Source of the DNA: Bolinopsis microptera
Taxonomy: Eukaryota; Ctenophora; Tentaculata; Lobata; Bolinopsidae
Direction: 5' to 3'
NCBI RefSeq assembly: GCF_026151205.1
Contig: NC_087073.1
Location: forward strand, 6,903,001-6,967,000
Length of the DNA stretch: 64,000 nt
Below, in pieces: positions 11,302 to 23,611 of the stretch. The first letter of the stretch is position 1; each line of letters starts with the position of its first letter. Made by a program: the position numbers and the translations under genes. The notes under the pieces are model-generated. The model saw only the letters and a program-made list of their open reading frames with translations. It was not told where the DNA came from and ran no database searches.

Positions 11302-11985
11302 TTATTTTTTCATAAAGGCCATAAAAGCATTGTACCCAGCATAAAAATTTTCAATAGTATATAATCTTACTATATGTAAAGCGAGACGATAATATACAAC
11401 CAATCACCTGATCACACGTAATGAATAAACTCGTTATGCTTCATATCTCGGTCATCTGAGAAGCTACAGTTCTAATTCTTTCGGGACAAACGTAATTCGA
11501 ATTGCCAAACACAATTCAATAACATTTAGCTTGATCCGACTATCCAAACTATCAAATAAATGTGAAAATGAACCTCCATTTGAAAAAAATGAACACGAAT
11601 ATTTTTCGAGTTGACAAATTCCTCGAACCAGTGGTGGTACTAAGTCATACCAGAAGGAAGTATTTAAATTGGGCACTCAGTGACTGAGCTATAAAGGCCA
11701 ACGTATGGGTACTGACTTTTGGCCCACCCTGTATATATATTATATATAATTCGAACAATTGAAACAAATCAAAATTGGCGGGCAAACGATCCGTTTCATG
11801 ATATGTATAAAACAATACCAATCATCAGTGATTATATATGTGTTTATCCGTACCATTTTAGTGACACCACAGCATCAACTTTAACGCGATTTTCCGCAAA
11901 AACCGTAAAAGATATACAACTGAAACTTTTTTGACTGGGTCAAATGCTTTAATGGCCTCCAAATCAGCATGAAAAAATAAAAAAT
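11302..11985. repeat. Old fold-back element (diverged inverted arms)
   Basis: Left arm about 11302-11380 and right arm about 11903-11985 are diverged inverted copies. Read on the same strand, both carry an ATGCTTT(A/T)ATGGCC block near the motif ATGAAAAAATAAAAAAT, with CTGGGT just before it. The mariner-like fragment ending at 11731 lies between the arms, as if inserted into this older element. Confidence 0.5.
11397..11731 (-). mobile_element. Tc1/mariner-like element fragment (one terminus)
   Basis: The reverse complement starts CAGGGTGGGCCAAAAGTCAG at 11731, next to a TA dinucleotide, and matches the left 330 bp of the element at 52727-53493 with a modest number of differences. The other terminal repeat is not present on the left (past about 11397), so this copy is one-ended. 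No transposase is encoded. Confidence 0.8.
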
Positions 11986-12614
11986 TCAGTTAAACAAAAA
12001 TTTCAGTTTAACAAAAATTTCAATTTTATGCCATTTATTACAGAATAAACAAGTTTACAATAAATCGATTTGATATTTAAAGGAATCCTTATTCAATGTG
12101 TAGTATGGTTGTCACTCTTTGAATAGATTAGATATAGGTTGACGGTGCAAAGGAGTGTGCGTGCTGTTCGCTATTGCTCATACCAAACGGCAACCTAGTA
12201 AAAGTTTTGTATGGACACCGGTCTCCATCACGATACAAAATTAGGATTGAAGAATTCATTGTATAACTATTAGGAGTGGAGGCATTGTATAACGGCGGGT
12301 AGTTGATACACCTTTTACAAGCAAGAGCCACTTTGGTCTACTTGCTGTGAGGTGTCTCAGCTACATGGGTTGGGGGCCCCCCTTTTTTTTAAAGAAAAAA
12401 TTAGGAGTGGAGGTAGCGGTGTGGTGCATTATTAGAGTGACAGCCTACTGATTTAGAGTTGTTTTTAAGTCAGCATAGTGGGTATATTTTTGGACCTAAA
12501 GGCTGCAGTATGGCAACTTAAAAATTGGTTCTTTTAATTATTTATTAAATATCAGTTTAAAAATATATAAATCTGGAATCTGTTCACACTGTGAACCAGT
12601 CCTATACAAATTTT

Positions 12615-12835
12615 AAGGGAAAATGGGCGATTAGGTTTGGCCTCTATACGGTCAGTCGGTCACTACACGGCCTCTATACGGCCTCTATATGGCCTTTATA
12701 CGGCCTCTATATGGCCCCTACACGGCCACTATACGGCCTTTATACGGCCTTTATACGGCCACTATACGGCCTTTATACGGCCACTATACGGCCTCTATAC
12801 GGCAACTAAACGGCCTTTATACGGCCACTTAAAAG
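12615..12835. repeat. 11-bp minisatellite (GGCCTCTATAC)n
   Basis: About 17 units with variants at the fifth, sixth and tenth positions (GGCCACTATAC, GGCCTTTATAC, GGCCTCTATAT). Because 11 bp is not a multiple of three and the unit lacks stops, it creates repetitive open frames that should not be annotated as proteins. The left flank is GGGCGATTAGGTTTGGCC. Related fragments lie at 7305 and about 50124. Confidence 0.92.
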
Positions 12836-12847
12836 ATATTTTACATG

Positions 12848-13010
12848 AAACCGGCTACTAACCGGCTAGACCTACTTTCTCGAGGTTTCAAACCGGCTAC
12901 TAGCCGGCACTTGAAAAGTAGTCACTAGCCGGCTACTAACCGGCACTTAGCTACGTTATAAAGAAGACTGATTATTCGAGGTACCAAACCGGCTACTAAT
13001 CGGCCACTAC
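12848..13010. repeat. CCGGCTACTA-type short repeats
   Basis: At least seven variants of the decamer CCGGCTACTA / CCGGCACTT spaced irregularly, some of them part of the palindrome TAGCCGGCTA. They directly follow the 11-bp array. Confidence 0.75.
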
Positions 13011-13019
13011 TTGCTATTA

Positions 13020-14525
13020 TCCGATTAGTTGCAGTCAAATAGTCACAGCAAGTCACAATTTAACTTTGATTCTTTCTTACAGCAGGCAACTAATCAAGGA
13101 TCTGAGAATATTCCGGTAGACCCGTCTTCCGCCCCTTATTTTAGTCTTGACACCATTTTAGGGTTATACGGGTTCTTGCTAGTATCTCTAGTGTTTTTCG
13201 CCTAAAGCCGTGATAAAATTGATGTTGTGGTGTCAGTAAAATGGTAAAGTGTTGGGGATCGTCATCGTCATTTACTTCCGCTCGCGCTATTACGACACCC
13301 CATATTTCATAAAAACTATCAAATCGAGGTGAATTGGTAACGGTTCATTGACTTCGACTTTGTGTGTTGATTCATTGTTTGGAGCAAAACTCATCACTAA
13401 GGTCTCTCAGCAACTTATGTACGGAGTACACAAAATTCTTTGAGGTACGTGAAGTCAGTGATGAAACTTTTCGGAAATAATGTACTTATTTACAATCATG
13501 TCCAGTTTATATGCCTCCCGGAATACTTACCTTTGCGTTATCAAGCGAGCTGTTTCTATCTTTTTTGCCGAAAGCATTGCAGTAAATTTCTTGTTTAATG
13601 CTCGATCCAGTCTCTCAGAATTTATCCTTTTATTAATCTTAATTCATCCATTGAGTCGTATCTGGTAGAAAAAGTTTTCAGAGAAAATAAGAATGCTGTT
13701 CTCTCTGCAAATCATTCAGACCATATTCATCTTTGCACCATACAGCTTCACTGAACGCAATCATTCGCAGAAAGCAATCATTGATTCGGATTGGTTCATT
13801 GATTGTCTCTCTTTCTTAGAAGTTCGGGCATTATCAATATTTTCCGGGAACTAATTAGCCACAAGCATTTCTGTGCAGAAATTACGTGTTCTCCATTATA
13901 GTCCCAGGAACCATCCCAAGAGTTGTAAAAGTAGATCTGATGGGCACAACTGGCTAAAGCCATACCATATTTTCTCCATGTGCCCTAAAGAAAAAAATAA
14001 TATCTGCCATTTGGAAGGCACTTAGGAGCTTAATGATGGTTTAAAAGTGCTCAGACCATCGCGAATTGAGATATTTTAATCTTTGGAAAAATTAAAATCG
14101 TTGGTATTATTATATATTATATTATATTATATATGTATTAATCAATTTTCCTGACTTTCGCTTGAAAAGTATTACGGACTTTTATATAAATGCAAAGTAA
14201 CCGCACATTCATCTGCAACTTATGAAGCAACTAAACATATGCCCTAAAACACTAACTTTTCGAATTATTAGCGAAAAACAGATTTTTGGCTTCGCGATTT
14301 AGCGAAAATATAGGTAGGTTATAAATTGTGATAAGACAGTCACAGGGACTTATTTTTCAAATAGAAGACCCTATAAGTGGAAGCAAAAAGGGCAATTTAT
14401 GCAAAAACATGCCTTTTTCAGAGACAACTTGTAAACTGTGCACAATTTTGTTTATAGAGCGAGAGAGAAAATATTTACAAATTTTAATTTAATTTAAATT
14501 TATCACATATCAAGTAAACAACCGT
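13020..14525. other. Non-coding stretch
   Basis: AT-rich with short runs of low complexity (for example a TATATTA tract at about 14105-14135). No supportable gene or RNA was seen. Confidence 0.45.
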
Positions 14526-14591
14526 GCTTGCGATGATGTGAATTGTGAACCCTGCTTGATTCAGTGTCAAGGGGTTCACATCATTGCAAGC
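14526..14591. repeat. Imperfect hairpin, 17-nt arms
   Basis: GCTTGCGATGATGTGAA (14526-14542) pairs with TTCACATCATTGCAAGC (14575-14591) with one mismatch. A second short inverted pair (GTGAACCC / GGGGTTCAC) lies within. Confidence 0.65.
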
Positions 14592-14656
14592 AAGTTGTTC
14601 ACCAACACTCCAACACCTGTTCGTGAACAGGGGTCGGGCTATCTGGATTGACTATA

Positions 14657-14932
14657 TTATAGTGCCCTAAACAATCCTTCTAACGAACAGTGCATTGAGA
14701 GATAAATAGCCTTTGAGCACATTTCACAGTCTAACTGGTTACTGGAGTCTGGACACTGGTGTGATTTACAGCTACCAGAATAGAACATGGTACATAAAAG
14801 GTGTCCAGATCCATTAGCGTTAAAAACTAGCTGCTTTTTCTCTTGTATTAAAGTATTAGTCTGATCCAATTCCGCGAACCTGGTGCAGGTCAAGATTTGC
14901 TGTGTACATGAGTTGTTGGAAGGACACATTGT
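14657..14932 (-). CDS. Possible cysteine-rich small protein or exon (weak)
   Basis: From an internal ATG (14930-14932, reading MCPSNNSCTQQILTC) to a stop at 14657 there are 91 codons with ten cysteines, including spaced CxxxxxC and CxxC patterns typical of secreted disulphide-rich modules. The frame is open further upstream to about 14980, so the segment could be a 3' exon. There is no recognisable family, no clear signal peptide, and no compelling splice site. Chance open frames of this size occur in this window; the cysteine content is the only reason to list it. Confidence 0.2.
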   Translation of the reverse strand, partial: TMCPSNNSCTQQILTCTRFAELDQTNTLIQEKKQLVFNANGSGHLLCTMFYSGSCKSHQCPDSSNQLDCEMCSKAIYLSMHCSLEGLFRAL

Positions 14933-15861
14933 CGTTTTCTGCGGAGTTTTCCAAGACACGACGACCTCGCAGCTTATCACGTGACCAAGTCACGTGGTCA
15001 TGACATTAAGATAGTTTATTTTAGGAAACATGGATTGTAGTGACTTCGTTGAAGTAATTATTAAGGCCATTAAAGTATCAAACGTCTCGTTTGATTTGTT
15101 CAACCGCAGCAAATTTTTCTGAGTCACCCAATCTACCTCTGATATGACGTGGTCATCATCCTGTCGCTCCTGTTGCTGTCGGCTTCCTGTTATCTTAATG
15201 GCTCTTTGTTCACTTTATCAAGTAACTTCACTAATTGTGGGCGGGAGGATATTAATACCCATTAACTGTCGCCCCAACGTGTGTGCGCGATTAGATCCGT
15301 GATGCAATTCTATGTATCTGATTTAACGTTTGTCTGAACAATTTAGACTAAACTCGCTGCCGTACAAATCAATCAGTTTAATGATAACGGATTTGACGAA
15401 CTTCTTGTATTAGATCCATGATACATATCACGTCCCTTATCATAATGACTTAATTTTCTAATGACTAGAACCATTAACTCATCATCTCGATGTTCGGGGG
15501 CAGACAAGGTATCGCGTATTATTATATCTGCACTGTAAATTATTCTAGAGGTAGCTTGACAAAACATTTTAACACACAGTTCCGGCGTCCACTTCGTTTG
15601 CATCCTCAATCCTGGCGTCTCATGGTCTTCTTCAGTTTTCACATTTACAAAATATGCTTTTTCGGCAGAAATCCTGTGAGTTTCTCTTATTTCGCACTGT
15701 TGTGTTGATATCTTGTCTTGAAGTTGAAGACTTGCTGGGATTTATTTCATATGTAAAATATGTCGTGTTTTAAATTGTTAATACTTTAGTGGTAATTCGC
15801 ATAAAGAATTTCAAAATTTATTCCGGGACAAAGTATTTCTAGGTTTTGCAATTCATGCGCT

Positions 15862-16072
15862 GTAATTCAACACGCACTGTAGTTCAACACGCACTGTAAT
15901 GCAACACCTAAAGGCAGATCACTTTTGTCGAACTTCAGTATTTGTCGAACTTCAGTATTCGTCGAACTTCGGTATTTGTCGAACTTCAGTATTTGTCGAC
16001 CTTCAGTATTTGTCGAACTTCGGTATTTGTCGAACTTCAGTATTTGTCGAACTTCAGTATTTGTCGAACTAG
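15862..16072. repeat. 17-bp minisatellite (TTTGTCGAACTTCAGTA)n
   Basis: Eight to nine near-identical 17-bp units from about 15923 to 16072. They are preceded by about three 18-bp units containing CAACACGCACTGTA. Repetitive open frames across it are artefacts of the period. Confidence 0.9.
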
Positions 16073-16299
16073 AGTCAGGGCAGCACAGGACGCCAGGTTC
16101 CCTTCATTTTCAACTTCTTATCCAATACGTACACCTCATCAAGCAAAGCCTGTCTGAATGTATGCCTATCATCTCGGTAGAAATTATACACAAAGGGTTG
16201 AAAGGGATATTTGATCCTATTTGGATTGCTTGCCAACTAATCTGGCATGAGGCCACCAGGAGGGCAGCTTACGTGAATGACAGTGTTTTATTTTAGCAT

Positions 16300-18490
16300 T
16301 TATTTAGTTACTTTGAATGATTGAATGTCCATGCTTTAAGATTAACAGTTAATTAGTGCAGTGTTTACAATACTGTCAGTCTGCGCGGAGCTCGCTACAA
16401 ATATCAGAGTATTCAGATAATCTATGTCACAGTGAAACTGTTAACACACCCAATTGAAGAGCAGAAACGCTTTTGTGTTTGTGCCCAGTTCGAATTTCAT
16501 TCCCAAATCATTCATGCGTAACCGTACGTGACTGTTAAGGACCACCTTGCAGAACTGTGAAAGAAATAATATGCGTTATCTGACTGTGCTCTAAGATAAA
16601 CCGCCTCATAAATTAGAAGTACCTTGGTGGTAATTCGCATGTACTATTTTAAGATTGGATCTCTAGTTTTAAAACTGGATATCAATTTTGCAGTAAATGT
16701 GGGAGCTCTTGCTGTCGCAATAATATGGTGGTTCGTAAACACGTTAAACACGTTTAATTCTTTAATTGATTTAAACGAAGATCTCTTGTAGTTGAAGATA
16801 TTCTCTGACAGTAAATGGTTTTACAGCTTATACGTAAGCAAGCGTGTCAGTTCTTACTCAATTTCATCTTCTCATTTTATTGTTGTCTTGATTCTGAAAT
16901 CAAAAAGCTTTGATAGTTTGATGATGTCAAGCAATTGGCCCCTAATCACGTCTTGTAAATATTCACTTACTAAAAGGTTTGTAGGCAGCGTTCATAAATA
17001 TGATCAAAATTGACATTTACTCTCGCCTTTATAAAAACCCAAACCTCTGTACAATATTTATCGCCATTATCTGTGCGTTTTTATTTGATTGGATCTTCAG
17101 AGACATTTCTATATTGACGGTACCAGAAGAACGTTGTTTAATAGTTTCTGGTATGTTATTACCTTGTCAAGATATTGCTGCTTCTTCGAGCAGTTCAATA
17201 TCCAATCATGTAATATAATATACCAGGATTGATCGATATCATGTCTAGCTTCTTCTGCAATCGCATTATCAGTATTATATTCCTTATATTATCTATCCTG
17301 CCTCGTTGGTCAATATATAAGGTACTGGTTATGTCAAAAAGAGAGTGTGTTGTCTAACTCTAAGTATTTATTATCAGAGCCTAACTCTCTATCTAAGCAA
17401 TTATCATATATTTATTGGACTTTAGCTCTGTGCTGTGTACACTCGTTTTACGTTAGAACTGATAAGTGATAATAGTCTTATCTGCAACCAATAGCACCTT
17501 TCTTCAAAACTCAACAGGCGCCTGTATGTCAGGTAAGCACTTTCTAGGAAAACCTATAATTAGTGAAACATAATATGCTGAGAGTTTTGATAATTTCTTG
17601 AATATTCGTATAATTTTGCTCCAAAAATTGTCGAGAAAACGTCTCCTCTGCTAAAATTTAATTATGAATGAATTTAAGGCAAGATTTAGTCACGCTTTAA
17701 GTTTAACTCGAATCGGTGGTACATAAAATCCCGAAAGCTGTCCTAATGTTATGACAAGCATTGACTTTCATTGTGATGCATTTATGCTCTCCTTTTGGCC
17801 ATTTAATTTGATCTGAGCCGTCAAGCCCCCTTCAATTCATGCTCTGCTATGCCTTCGTCCGTATGGCGTACATCTCATGATGTCCAGAAGCGTAAAAACA
17901 ACTAGAATAAATGCTAGAACATGAAACAGCGCTATTAACTCGTGCTAATTCCTTTAAATGCTCAGTTATCTAGCCTCATCTGAGTAGCACTGTATAAATA
18001 TAATAATATTATGATGGCCACCTGCCGACTAGAAGTGTAAAAACTTCAGACTCATGATACCATAGCATAGTACCATTGTACGCGAGTAGTGAGTACCTGG
18101 CAAAACACATGCCGACATGTTATCTCAGCAGTAAGCTCTGAGTACAGTCCAGATCTTTAGCTGCTGATCTCTAGATCTCTAGTTACTGAGAACGATTAGC
18201 ACCATTTGTTTGAAAAACAAATTCTCGTTTACATATGATATTATTATGGCCGTGTTTTCGTATATTATATTCCACATGTGGTGCGGTTCTGCGTCTCACT
18301 TCCATGTGGGCTTTCCATTCCTTTTTGCTGGCACTGTTTTATGAAAGTATGAAGTGTTACGAGGACGGAGAGAGAGAGAGAGTTAATTTTCGATCGATCA
18401 TTGGGCGTGGGAGGTCAATTATTATTAGATAACTGTACTCGTCGGTCGTCAACAGTTTTTAGCAAAAATATCACTTCAACGCTGAAATCT
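16300..18490. other. Non-coding stretch
   Basis: AT-rich, with a short (GA)n run near 18368-18382. No coding similarity recognised. Confidence 0.45.
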
Positions 18491-18492
18491 CT

Positions 18493-19857
18493 TTAAGGGG
18501 GGGGGCCAATGGATATTTTTTTGTGAAACTTGATTTCGAGATAGTAGTTGACCAACAAACAAAGACCAGTGACCGAACTTTTGAGGGGGTCCCGGACCCC
18601 AACCGCCAAACGGTGCGCGCAGGGCAGCCACGCCCATATTTGGTCCAAATTAGGCCCAATTTAGCCAAATACCCTGAACATGCCCAAAACCAAGGTTTAT
18701 GGTGCTCTACTTGTAGCTAGTGGTCTCCTGAACTCGTATATGAAATTTCATCAAGATTGGACGAAAAATGACTGAGTTATGAGCCAAAAACCATATGCCC
18801 ATATTTGGGCATACGCACCAAATTTGGTAGATTTCGGCCCATAAATTGGCCAAATATCAATATTTTTGAATGAAACTTACTTTATATGAAAGGTAAGCCT
18901 AAACTACATATTATCTGTAAGTTATAGCTTTATATCTGTTTAAATGTGGATACTAAGGCGAAAAAACCACAAAAAATGAACTAAATTGCCCATATCTCGG
19001 TTCGCGATATTTGCGGAATTGATCTCATTAAAATTGTAACAACTCAATCAGTTTTCAAAATTTTTGCATGAAATTTTCGGAATCGACTCGAAATTGCATT
19101 TCCACCTTATTTTAAATACGGATTTTTGATTTAGGCCTCCAAAAAAATTTGGCGGCCAAATTCCAAAATTATCTCACAAAAATTCAGAATTTGGCCGCCA
19201 AATTTTTTTGGAGGCCTTAATCAAAAATCCGTATTTAAAATAAGGTGGAAATGCGATTTCGAGTCGATTCCGAAAATTTCATGCAAAAATTTTGAAAACT
19301 GATTGAGTTGTTACAATTTTAATGAGATCAATTCCGCAAATATCGCGAACCGAGATATGGGCAATTTAGTTCATTTTTTGTGGTTTTTTCGCCTTAGTAT
19401 CCACATTTAAACAGATATAAAGCTATAACTTACAGATAATATGTAGTTTAGGCTTACCTTTCATATAAAGTAAGTTTCATTCAAAAATATTGATATTTGA
19501 CCAATTTATGGGACGAAATCTACCAAATTTGGTGCGTATGCCCAAATATGGGCATATGGTTTTTTGCTCATAACTCAGTCATTTTTTGTCCAATCTTGAT
19601 GAAATTTCATATACGAGTTCAGGAGACCACTAGCTACAAGTAGAGCACCATAAACCTTGGTTTTGGGCATGTTCAGGGTGTTTGGCTAAATTGGGCCTAA
19701 TTTGGACCAAATATGGGCGTGGCTGCCATGCGCGCACCGTTTGGCGGTTGGGGTCCGGGACCCCCTCAAAAGTTCGGTCACTGGTCTTAGTTTGTTGGTC
19801 AATTGCTATCTCGAAATCAAGTTTCACAAAAAAATACCCATTGGCCCCCCCCCTTAA
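18493..19857. mobile_element. Fold-back element: 670-bp inverted arms, TTAA at both ends
   Basis: The left arm 18493-19162 and right arm 19188-19857 are inverted copies of equal length with only a few differences, around a 25-bp spacer (19163-19187). Both outer ends read TTAA followed inward by nine G and CCAAT. TTAA is the target duplicated by piggyBac-type transposons, so this could be a non-autonomous TTAA element, but no transposase or canonical CCC terminus is present. Open frames of 63-65 codons inside are mirror images of each other and reflect the palindrome. The same sequence reappears at 63876-64000. Confidence 0.85.
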
Positions 19858-20431
19858 GTGTATAATTCTTTAGTGTATAATTCAAACCAGTATCAGCTGT
19901 CTATCAGTGTCGATATTTTGGTACTTTCACCAGCCGAGGTGGGTTCGCATGTCGGTATTGTTATGGTCCTCGTATGTCGGGGCCTTATCTCCCTTACCTG
20001 TCTCTATTATCGTAAATATGAATTATGCTCTGACCCAGAAGGCGGATCACGTGACTGGACCGTGTTTATACTGCTAAAGGAGGTTTCTCTGTGTTGTGTC
20101 GTAGCAAGAAGATTAGATTATTAGGTCTCGCAACCTGGCATATGAGGGTGTATAAAGGTTGTGTCTTGGTATTATTATAAGGATGCGTTTGTATGGTTGT
20201 AGTCTTAATTTATTTGATCGCCTTGAACTCTTGAAAATCTGAAAGCTGATTGGGTTACCGACGCGACGCTCGACCAAGTACAAAAATTAGGCTAGTAGCA
20301 TTGTTTTTTACTAGATAAAATTGAATTCTAACTCAGTATTTATTCATTAATATTCAAACAATATTTTCTAACCTCACATTTTCCGTGTAAAGATGGTTTG
20401 ATGCAGCTGCAGGGTCTAAAACCCGGCCACC

Positions 20432-21650
20432 ATGTCACCACCAGTTCTGACCCTGACCCTGACTGCTAAACTTCTCCTGGGAATTTACAACTTCCTTGTC
20501 ATTATCATAGGGCTGTTCGGTAACTTGTGTGTCCTCTACTGCTCTGTTAGACATGGTCAGTGGTAGGATTTATTACTGTCAGACTAATTGAAATATTTCA
20601 GTAATCTAATTTTATTTTTTATTTGAAAAGTTAAAATTAAGTCAGAAAACAATTACTAATTGTTGCTGAAGTTATCTTGATGAGGTTACTTTGTAATTTG
20701 TTAAATATTGTATAACTAATTCCAATGTTTCAGGGGCAATCTCAATGGATGACACGACACTGGTCTTCATAGAGAACCTAGCACTAGCTGACATGCTCAT
20801 TTCCCTTCTCTACTACTTCCCCATGATGGTAACCCTAGTGTTCGGACAGTGGATGTTCGGACCTGGCTTGTGCTGGTTCGTGGGCTTCTTCGGCTCGCAC
20901 ATCCCCTTCCTCGCGGAGATCCTCGTCATCATGTCCATTGCTATATACCGAGTATGGGTCTTGAAGAAGCCTCCAGAACGTAGAAAGCTGGTGACTGTGA
21001 CCCACGTTAAGGTGCTGATATCATTTATCTGGGTCCTGGTAACCATACCCGTGCTTTACTGGGCAGTTGCTGGAGCCTACGCTACATTCTCCCCTCGGAT
21101 CCTCATCTGCACTTCCTCCAACCATATCCCCACTGCTGGTAAAGCTCTGTACACCTCTACCAAGGTGTTCACTATCATATTCGTGGCTGTTCCCATGATT
21201 ATAGTCTTCTTCACAAGTGTGAAGATAATGCACACTATCTGTATCCATACTCTATCAGTAGGAGTCTCCGTCATGCCTCACATTCGCTCCATCATCACAG
21301 TCAATCTGATCTGCTGGGCCTTCCTCATCTCGTACGCCCCTATCTTCGTCATGATCATCCTTAAATCGTCCGGCCAGTCTGTGCCCATTTGGTTCGGCCT
21401 CTTCCAAACATACGCTAAATCAGTGCACGTGATCATAAACCCCTTTATTTACGTAGCAACGAACAGTAGGTTCAGACACTTTGTACTGAACATGCTGCGT
21501 TGGGAGGAGCAGGAGAGGAGCGTGGATACAGTGGGACAGGAGGGACACCCTCTCTACGATCAGTCCTCCTCCACTCCCCAGCTTCAACCTAGTCCTCCCC
21601 AGCCAGCTCCCAACCCTGAAAATCATTGTAAACTTAGTACTACGGTTTAG
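20432..21650 (+). CDS. Class A (rhodopsin-like) G-protein-coupled receptor, 2 exons
   Basis: Exons 20432-20555 and 20734-21650 join in phase 1 (CAT G|GG GCA) to give 346 residues. The start sits in a strong context (GCCACCATG). TM1 has the conserved Asn (IIIGLFGNLCVLY), TM2 has NLALADMLIS with the conserved Asp, and TM7 has INPFIYVATNSRFR (NPxxY). The TM3 end reads MSIAIYRVWVLKK, where the usual D/E-R-Y is Y-R-V. TM6 (CWAFLISYAPIF) lacks the usual CWxP spacing. The tail is proline- and glutamine-rich (residues about 320-340) and probably cytoplasmic. The ligand is unknown; no amine or peptide signature is convincing. A possible AATAAAG lies at about 21877. Intron 20556-20733 is GTCAGT...TTTCAG. 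The family assignment is firm, the subfamily is not. Confidence 0.93.
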
Positions 21651-23611
21651 GTTGAGGTATTGTTAACTTGTGTTGACTTAGCTTGTGATTGTTCTGAGTT
21701 TTTATTGTAGATTTTAGAGTGTTCAGTGTATAAATGGTAAGAATTGAAACATTGATTTGGTGGAGACGTTGTTTGAACTTTCAGCCTTTAAACGTGTAAT
21801 TTGTTCCTGATTGTTGCTGATTAAAGTTGACGTTTAATTGGGATTACTTATTATTAGAAATATTTTCTAAAGCTAGAAATAAAGGGCTTCGTAAAACATC
21901 ACTATCTTTTATCTACAACTTTCCGCATTTCCAGTAATCGTCGATTACTGGCAATTCTCTATACAAAAAGATTGTGTCGATTTTCATGTGTTTTTCATGT
22001 TTGATGTTTTCTATGGAAATGAAGTATAACACAGCTAAATATTTTTGAAGAGGACGGACCTAAGAAAAACAGTTCAAGTTTTTGACCCAACTCGACATGT
22101 TTGTCTTTTCATATCTGTCTGGAAACAAATATTTTGCAGACAGAAACTATGTGACCTGACTCGAAAATCAAAACTTCGATCTTCCGTATATTCCCATTAA
22201 CCGTACTATTTTCCTTTCATATACCATACGGTAAATCGGGGTTTCATTAAAGTTTAAATTATTGTGCTCCTGCAATCAAATAATTATCGCTTATTATTCG
22301 GGGTGGTTCAATGATAAATCTCTATTGCAGCTATGATTGCTATGGTATTTGCACTATATCGATTAAGTTAAATTTGGATTTGAATCGTGATAACGGCTTC
22401 ACTTTATAATAAAGATTAGATTACAGGTTACAGCTGTATTTGAAAATCTAGACTGGAATCAAGTAACAAATTATTATATTGTTATTATACAAAGAAAAAC
22501 TATATTTTGTGTTGAGATTAGATGATGTTTAGTGCCTTTACAATGGCGACCAATCTGAAATATTATAGTATTTCAAATGCATATTATAAAACATGTTTTC
22601 AGCTTTTTCTGCATATGTTTGGTTTATTTCTGAATTAGTAAAGGACCTAATTAATTTAAAGGTCATTATGCGGAAAATAGGCAAATAATTGGTCGATCTC
22701 CATATTTATTTAGCTGATTGTATTTGTTTGATTATATATAATGGTTATATAGTCATTACAACGTAAAGGACACAGGTCCGACTTTAAGATTATGACCACG
22801 TGGTTAACATGTTAGAGCGTTCTATAGTGCACTATTTGGCCTATATTTTATTGCTGTAGGTGAACGTAGCCTTCTTACTTAGGTATTGAGGTAGAGTGGG
22901 TGGGTGCCCCACAAACAAACAAACAGATCTATATTTCGATTGATAACTTATTTAATAATATTACTTGCTCGTTTTTAAACCTATTTAATGGCATAAATTA
23001 ATATACTATTTAGTCCTTGGATTCTTATGGATCATCCATTTTTACAGTTCAAAGATTACAAATGTGTCACAATAGTTATAGTATTGAATTGTATTTACAG
23101 CTGTTTTTTGTAGTGGAACATAATTTTTACTTCTCGACATTTTACGGTTTAGATTTCACGGTTTGGGAAATGTGTAAACTGCTCATAATATATCTATGAG
23201 TTAAGGGCAAGAAAACATTTTTTAGTCGGGAATGGGAAGTCGTATGATATAAAATGTTGCGAAGTGAAGAGCTCTTTTTTATTGTCTTGTGTTAACCTTT
23301 TTTAGAGATTGCATTTTTCAGACATTTGCAGTTTCCTGCGTTTTACTCCGCTGATCTTAATGTGTGATCTGAATGTTGGTGTTCTGAAAACAAAGTGTCT
23401 CATTTCATTTAAATGTTCATGCCATGGCCAGTTTGAATTCTCTGATATGATTTGTAAATCTGATTGAACTACCAAATTATGCCTTGGGTTATCCCTCAGC
23501 AAAATCAGAGTACCATTCGGGGATCATGGCATGAACAAAATAACAATAAAATTGAACTGAAAGCTCTAAATTCAAATACACAAAGTTAATCTCCCTCCAC
23601 GTTAATAAGAG
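21651..23611. other. Intergenic stretch, GPCR to SMARCB1
   Basis: AT-rich. It contains a candidate poly(A) signal near 21877 and a short (ACAA)n run at 22912-22924. No gene is recognisable. Confidence 0.45.

Noticed and set aside
12591-12861. Repetitive open frames reading GLYTASIRPLYG
   Set aside because: They are produced by the 11-bp minisatellite in all frames and are not genes.
15373-15740. Minus-strand open frame of about 120 codons without an ATG near its start
   Set aside because: Composition is plausible for protein, but there is no family resemblance, no convincing acceptor and no partner exon.
15925-16157. Repetitive open frames reading FSICRTSVFVEL
   Set aside because: Artefact of the 17-bp repeat lacking stop codons.
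18471-19873. Paired 63-65-codon frames in the palindrome
   Set aside because: They are mirror images caused by the inverted arms; no protein family is recognised.
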